From Minisyncoccota bacterium (GTDB lineage Bacteria; Patescibacteriota; Minisyncoccia; UBA6257; 1-14-0-10-40-38), in contig SIBX01000007.1 in the NCBI GenBank assembly GCA_009694925.1, forward strand, positions 1 to 21,869: a stretch of 21,869 nucleotides of DNA. The letters run 5' to 3'. Shown here piece after piece: positions 21,510 to 21,869 of this stretch; position 1 is the stretch's first letter; each line of letters opens with the position of its first letter. The notes below the pieces were generated by a model. It made no database searches, was not told the DNA's origin, and worked only from the letters and a program-made list of their open reading frames with translations. A program made the translations under genes and the position numbers.

Positions 21510-21869
21510 CTACCTAATAACAGCCCCCAAATCCTTAACCGTCATTTCTTCCACTTTTTTATGAATTACATTCACTTCTTCATTAGTCAAAGTCCTTTCA
21601 TGCGAACGATAAACAACTCTGAAAGTATAACTCTTTTTATTTTCTCCGAATTTTTTAGCGTTTTCAAATTGATCAATCAATTTCACTTCTTCTGCCAAAT
21701 CCCCTGCGCAATGCCTCACAATTTCATAAAATCCATTAAGCGAAGTATTTTTATCTACAATAAAAGAAATATCGCGAATAATCTCTGGATATTTACTGAC
21801 TTCCTCATAAATACTATTAATATTCTTAAATTGTTTTGTGATTCTTTCATCTTCTGACCATAAAACTCT
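21510..21869 (-). CDS. pheT: C-terminal part of phenylalanyl-tRNA synthetase beta subunit
   Basis: An open frame enters from the window edge and runs 119 codons to the stop at 21510. It matches the anticodon-binding (FDX-ACB) domain that ends PheRS beta: KYPEIIRDISFIVD (as in RDIAVVV of other PheT), LAEEVKLIDQFE, SYTFRVVYRSHERTLTNEEVN and the end VEEMTVKDLGAVIR. The domain contacts tRNA-Phe. Upstream residues (VLWSEDERITKQFKNINSIY) belong to the preceding linker. Annotation as a free 69-residue ORF from the internal GTG would be wrong. gyrB follows 84 nt downstream from its own promoter. Confidence 0.9.
   Translation of the reverse strand, partial: RVLWSEDERITKQFKNINSIYEEVSKYPEIIRDISFIVDKNTSLNGFYEIVRHCAGDLAEEVKLIDQFENAKKFGENKKSYTFRVVYRSHERTLTNEEVNVIHKKVEEMTVKDLGAVIR

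Noticed and set aside
1..21869. tRNA, rRNA, CRISPR array, riboswitch or transposase genes
   Set aside because: No GGTTCRA-type T-loop with matching stems, no regular spacer-repeat array, no known riboswitch core and no DDE or tyrosine-recombinase motifs were seen.

Overview
The window looks like a chromosome segment of a Candidate Phyla Radiation (Patescibacteria) bacterium, probably Parcubacteria-like. The evidence is an A+T-rich background, housekeeping genes with almost no Shine-Dalgarno (SD) sites, and compact versions of core proteins: a 725-residue SMC, a ThrRS without TGS domain, and a TrmD ending just after its VLLSGNH motif. rplK is also not followed by rplA. This placement is inference from gene features; no marker phylogeny was possible.

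Layout. Positions 1-158 hold the start of a membrane-anchored protein (minus). Positions 622-7355 (minus) carry rpmF, nusB, rnc, smc, an FN3-repeat exported protein, rpsP, khpA and trmD. This is the bacterial rnc-smc-...-rpsP-khpA-trmD order without ftsY, ffh and rimM. Next come dnaE (+), thrS (+), gatB (-), dcd (-) and thyA (+) as a divergent nucleotide pair, then rplK, nusG, secE, gyrB and the 3' end of pheT (all minus). No tRNA, rRNA, CRISPR array, transposase or integrase was recognised.

Between these genes sit five islets (A 255-552; B 7459-8058; C 11273-11575; D 14924-15840; E 15797-16184). They share a design the background genes do not: sigma70-type promoters (TTGACA or near, 17-18 bp, TANNNT-like), a clear SD, one small gene (possibly two in E), usually a strong intrinsic terminator, and G+C nearer half. 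Their products are two tiny membrane proteins (A, C), an unrecognised 143-residue protein behind a chain of overlapping leader ORFs (B), a deaminase-fold protein whose catalytic HAE motif reads HPV (D), and a tiny cysteine-rich zinc-ribbon protein (E). They resemble phage 'morons' and are the most unusual feature here.

Most other genes serve translation (trmD, rpsP, rpmF, rplK, thrS, gatB, pheT), transcription (nusB, nusG), RNA processing (rnc, khpA), DNA replication and topology (dnaE, gyrB, smc), secretion (secE) and dTMP supply (dcd, thyA). Several promoters place the start site within a few bases of the start codon, suggesting leaderless or near-leaderless mRNAs as the normal mode for core genes.
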